A program made the position numbers and the translations under genes. The notes beneath the pieces were generated by a model. The model made no database searches. It was not told where the DNA came from and worked only from the letters and a program-made list of their open reading frames with translations. Shown here piece by piece: positions 61,129 to 64,000 of a DNA stretch of 64,000 nt. The stretch is from Triticum aestivum (Eukaryota; Streptophyta; Magnoliopsida; Poales; Poaceae), in assembly GCF_018294505.1 (NCBI RefSeq), contig NC_057810.1, forward strand, positions 205,238,113 to 205,302,112, read 5' to 3'. Position 1 is the first letter of the stretch. Each line of letters opens with the position of its first letter.

Positions 61129-64000
61129 TGTCAGGACCCCGACTCAATGCCACATCGATCTAGCATGTAACACCTCATATCACTTTGCGGCCTCACGCAC
61201 GGTATTCCCACGGGTGTCGCCTTACCTTTGCCCAGGACCGTTTGCGCCTTTTGGCACACGTATATGACAGTGTCGCTAGCATCCATATGATAACGAGCCC
61301 GGGCTGACATGGCTAGTCGTAAACCCAAAGTGGCACAGACTTACAGGGACAGGCATCCATGACCCAGCATCGAACGTGTCGGTCATCAGCGAGTGAATCC
61401 AGGCTGTAGCACTGGGCTAGCAGGACTCCGGTGAACCGGGCTGTAGCGGGCTAACAGGACTCGGGCATTCATCGCGTGACATTTCCCCGAAGGGACAGAC
61501 ACAGGAACGAAGAAGGACACATGCCGGCCAGCCTAAGTGTTCCGGAGCAGTAGCAAGCTACCATGGCTCAGTGAAACACTAGGAGACATTTCCCGGTAAG
61601 AGAGGCTACTAAGGATAAACAACTAGATAGTCAGATCCCACACATACCAAGCATTTCAATCATACACACAATATGCTCGATATGTGCAAATACAACAAGG
61701 CATCACACACGACTCTATAATTCAAGTATTTATTCAATAGGCTCCGAGGAGCGAGATATTACAAACATGGGTCTTATGACCCAACAATCAGAGCATACAA
61801 GTCAAAGTACAAGCGGAAGCTATCATGTCTGGGTACAGACATCTATAAATGAAAAAGGCTGAGAAGCCTGACTATCTATCAGATCCTGCCGAGGCACAAG
61901 ATCGTAGCTGAGGTAACAAGCTAAACGTCGAAGTCCACGCGAAACTACTAGTGAGACCGAAGTCTCTCTGCAAAAACATAAAATAGGCAAACGTGAGTAC
62001 AAATGTACCCAGCAAGACTTACATCAGAACTAACTACATATGCATCATTACCAACAAAGGGATGGTGGGGTTTAACTGCAGCAAGCCAGCTTTGACTCGG
62101 TGGCTATCCTGAACTACGACTGCAAGTAACTCTTTTGAGGTGGCGCACACGAGTCCACATATTCACCATATCAATACACCACTATGGATCCGCTCCCGTC
62201 TCCCTACGAGAACGCCATCCATAGCACTCACGCTTATCTTGCGTATTTTAGAGTATCCACTTTCACTTGTCTATGAACTGATATAAGCAACCCAGAAGTC
62301 CTTTACCGCGGACACGGCTATTCGAATAGATGATATTAACCCTGCAGGGGTGTACTTCTTCATACATGTTTCCACCACTTAGCGTCTGCACACGACATGT
62401 GCTCGGCAGACTTCAAGCGAAAGCCGACGTGGGTGTAGACCACGACCTACCTAAACACTCAAGTCTCTAGTCCAGGTTTATCGCCTATTCAGGTTCCATC
62501 CATGAGGAGATCCGGCCGGAGTTTCGCTCACAGCCCCAAACGATGTGAACAGGGTTCCCGAGACACCAAACGGGCATCCGGTACACCGTGCCACGTACCT
62601 ACCGCATCACAGCCCACCCCTACGGTCAGCGCTGTCCACGGCCTCCAGTAAGCTACAAACACCAGAAACTACTTGCAACTCCTGGACAGAGGACAAGGGT
62701 GAATAAGAAGTCGAGCGGGGTCATATTTCAGGGCCCAATGTATGGTAGTAGCTGAATCATGGATCACAAACACAGAACTCAGTTCCTGAGGACGGCTGCA
62801 ATGAGACAACCCACCATGTACTCCTACATGGCCTCTCACCACTACCTTTACCAAATCGTGTTCACACATTTAGCTCACACACAGTAGGACATGTTCACAC
62901 ACCTCTGATTCATCCCCGATGAATCAGACCTGACTCAACTCTAAGCAGTAGCAGGCATGACAAACAAACATGAATGAGTAGGCACAACAGGGCTCAAACA
63001 ACTCCTACTCATGCTAGTGGGTTTCATCTATTTACTGTGGCAATGACAGGTCATGCAAAGGATAAAGGGGTTCAGCTACCGCAGCAAGTAACAGTTGAAT
63101 CGTTGTTGTCCTAATGCATTAAAAGAGAGCAGGAGCGAGAGAGTAGGATTGTATCGGAATGAACAAGGGGGTTTTGCTTGCCTGGCACTTCTGAAGATAG
63201 CATTCAGTCTTCATCAGTGTCAACGATCACATCATCGGTATCACGTCTATCGAGAGGGGACAAATACCGGCAACATAGAAGGGAACACAATCAATGCAAT
63301 GCACAATATGATGCATGATCATGACATGGCAAAATGAATGTGTTTTGGGCTAATGCAACTAGCAACAGATTAAATGAAGTTGGTTTGAATACAAGATTCA
63401 AATTCAAACTCCATATGTGATTATTCAAATGCCATTTAATTGAATTGTGCTAAACAGCAGCTATAAGTTGTTCTAACATGCATGAAAGTGGTACAGATGG
63501 ATTCCTTGAATTTTTCTAATAATTTTTCATATATAATTTATTTCATTTGGAGTTACGGTTGAATTTCTATGATTTTTAGAAGTTTAGGACATTTTCTGAA
63601 AATAATAAACCATTTAAGAATTATTTAAATTCTAGAAAACATTTACTGCATCAGCAGTGCGTCACCGTGACGTCAGCAGGTCAACAGACGCTGCTGCTGG
63701 TCAACCTGACGTGTGGGGGCCACACGTCAGTGACACAGGGTTATTTAACTCACTGACAGGTGGGACCGGTCAACGGCCACGTCAGCTAGGTCAACTCCGA
63801 CGCGTGGGGCCACTGTGGTTAACTTAAACTAAACAGGGGTTAAACCGTGGTTAGTTAAGGGCATGGGGCCCATATGTCATCGACACGCGACACTGACTAA
63901 ACGCTATTAGCACCTAAACTAATGGTGCCACGTCAGCCACCGGAGACCAGCCGGCGGCGACCATAGGACACGGCGGGGGCACGCCGGACTTACGCTAGAG
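61129..64000 (-). repeat. Element D 5' LTR, cut by the window end
   Basis: 2872 bp of an LTR expected to be about 4.2 kb. By eye it differs from 52970-55841 at about two dozen positions, mostly transitions, plus a 1-base gap near 55547/63704. Confidence 0.87.

Larger units (their letters stand above)
52970..64000 (-). mobile_element. Element D: long-LTR retrotransposon with iMet primer site, right end outside window
   Basis: A sequence starting TGTCAGGACCCCGACTC at 52970 recurs at 61129, 8159 bp later, and stays nearly identical to the window end. The left copy ends GATGTGACA at 57143. The purine tract (minus strand GTGGGGGTGAGT, 57144-57155) and the initiator-Met primer site (minus strand TGGTATCAGAGCTT, 61111-61124) set the direction as minus. 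The internal region has no long ORF. The element lies inside the 3' LTR of element C. Its LTRs are far more alike than those of A or B, so it is the youngest of the LTR elements that can be dated here. Confidence 0.88.

Overview
The window reads as nuclear DNA from a Triticeae grass (wheat, goatgrass or barley relative). Two intron-rich plant genes lie in a sea of nested, mutated transposable elements with typical grass LTR, LINE, RTE and Harbinger signatures. I could not fix the species or chromosome. Family names for repeats are given only at the level the sequence supports.

Layout, left to right. (1) 1-865: a broken B3-like Triticeae hypothetical gene on the minus strand. (2) 866-10349: element A, a complete minus-strand Athila-like Gypsy retrotransposon with two 1.4-kb LTRs. 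(3) 10350-15100: repeat filler, holding a 5'-truncated RTE LINE with a target-site duplication (TSD), degenerate AT-rich repeats and an array of about nine 113-bp units. (4) 15620-18424: an intact 14-exon CBL-interacting protein kinase (CIPK) gene, plus strand. (5) 18876-23240: an intact 15-exon FGGY carbohydrate (ribulo)kinase gene, minus strand, convergent with the CIPK gene. (6) 23560-25721: decayed PIF/Harbinger coding regions. (7) 25722-27365: non-coding sequence with an LTR-like fragment. (8) 27381-43780: a full-length L1-type LINE, minus strand, bounded by a perfect 15-bp TSD. It is interrupted by element B (a second Athila-like retrotransposon, 30823-39956, plus strand) and by a Copia-type solo LTR (40426-41865). 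(9) 44851-52969: element C, a third Athila-like copy. Its 3' LTR is interrupted after 7 bp by element D. (10) 52970 to the window end: element D, a minus-strand retrotransposon with an initiator-Met tRNA primer site, LTRs of about 4.2 kb and a 4-kb internal region with no usable ORF.

Only the CIPK and FGGY genes look functional. CIPKs are the kinase partners of CBL calcium sensors. FGGY kinases phosphorylate sugars such as ribulose. Nothing in the sequence links them functionally, but their stop codons are only about 450 bp apart.

The most interesting signal is in the three Athila-like elements. Each carries gag-protease and a 3' Athila ORF1-like gene but no reverse transcriptase or integrase. 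Each also has an internal copy of an LTR U3 module (an AATAAAAGTTCTC-type motif followed by a GC-rich hairpin) upstream of the 3' ORF, a conserved candidate leader intron, and repeated AAGCTTGGGGGAG purine tracts. One of these tracts follows a conserved stem-loop. The internal hairpin has the same sequence type as the LTR hairpin of its own element, which suggests a maintained expression or replication device in a non-autonomous lineage.
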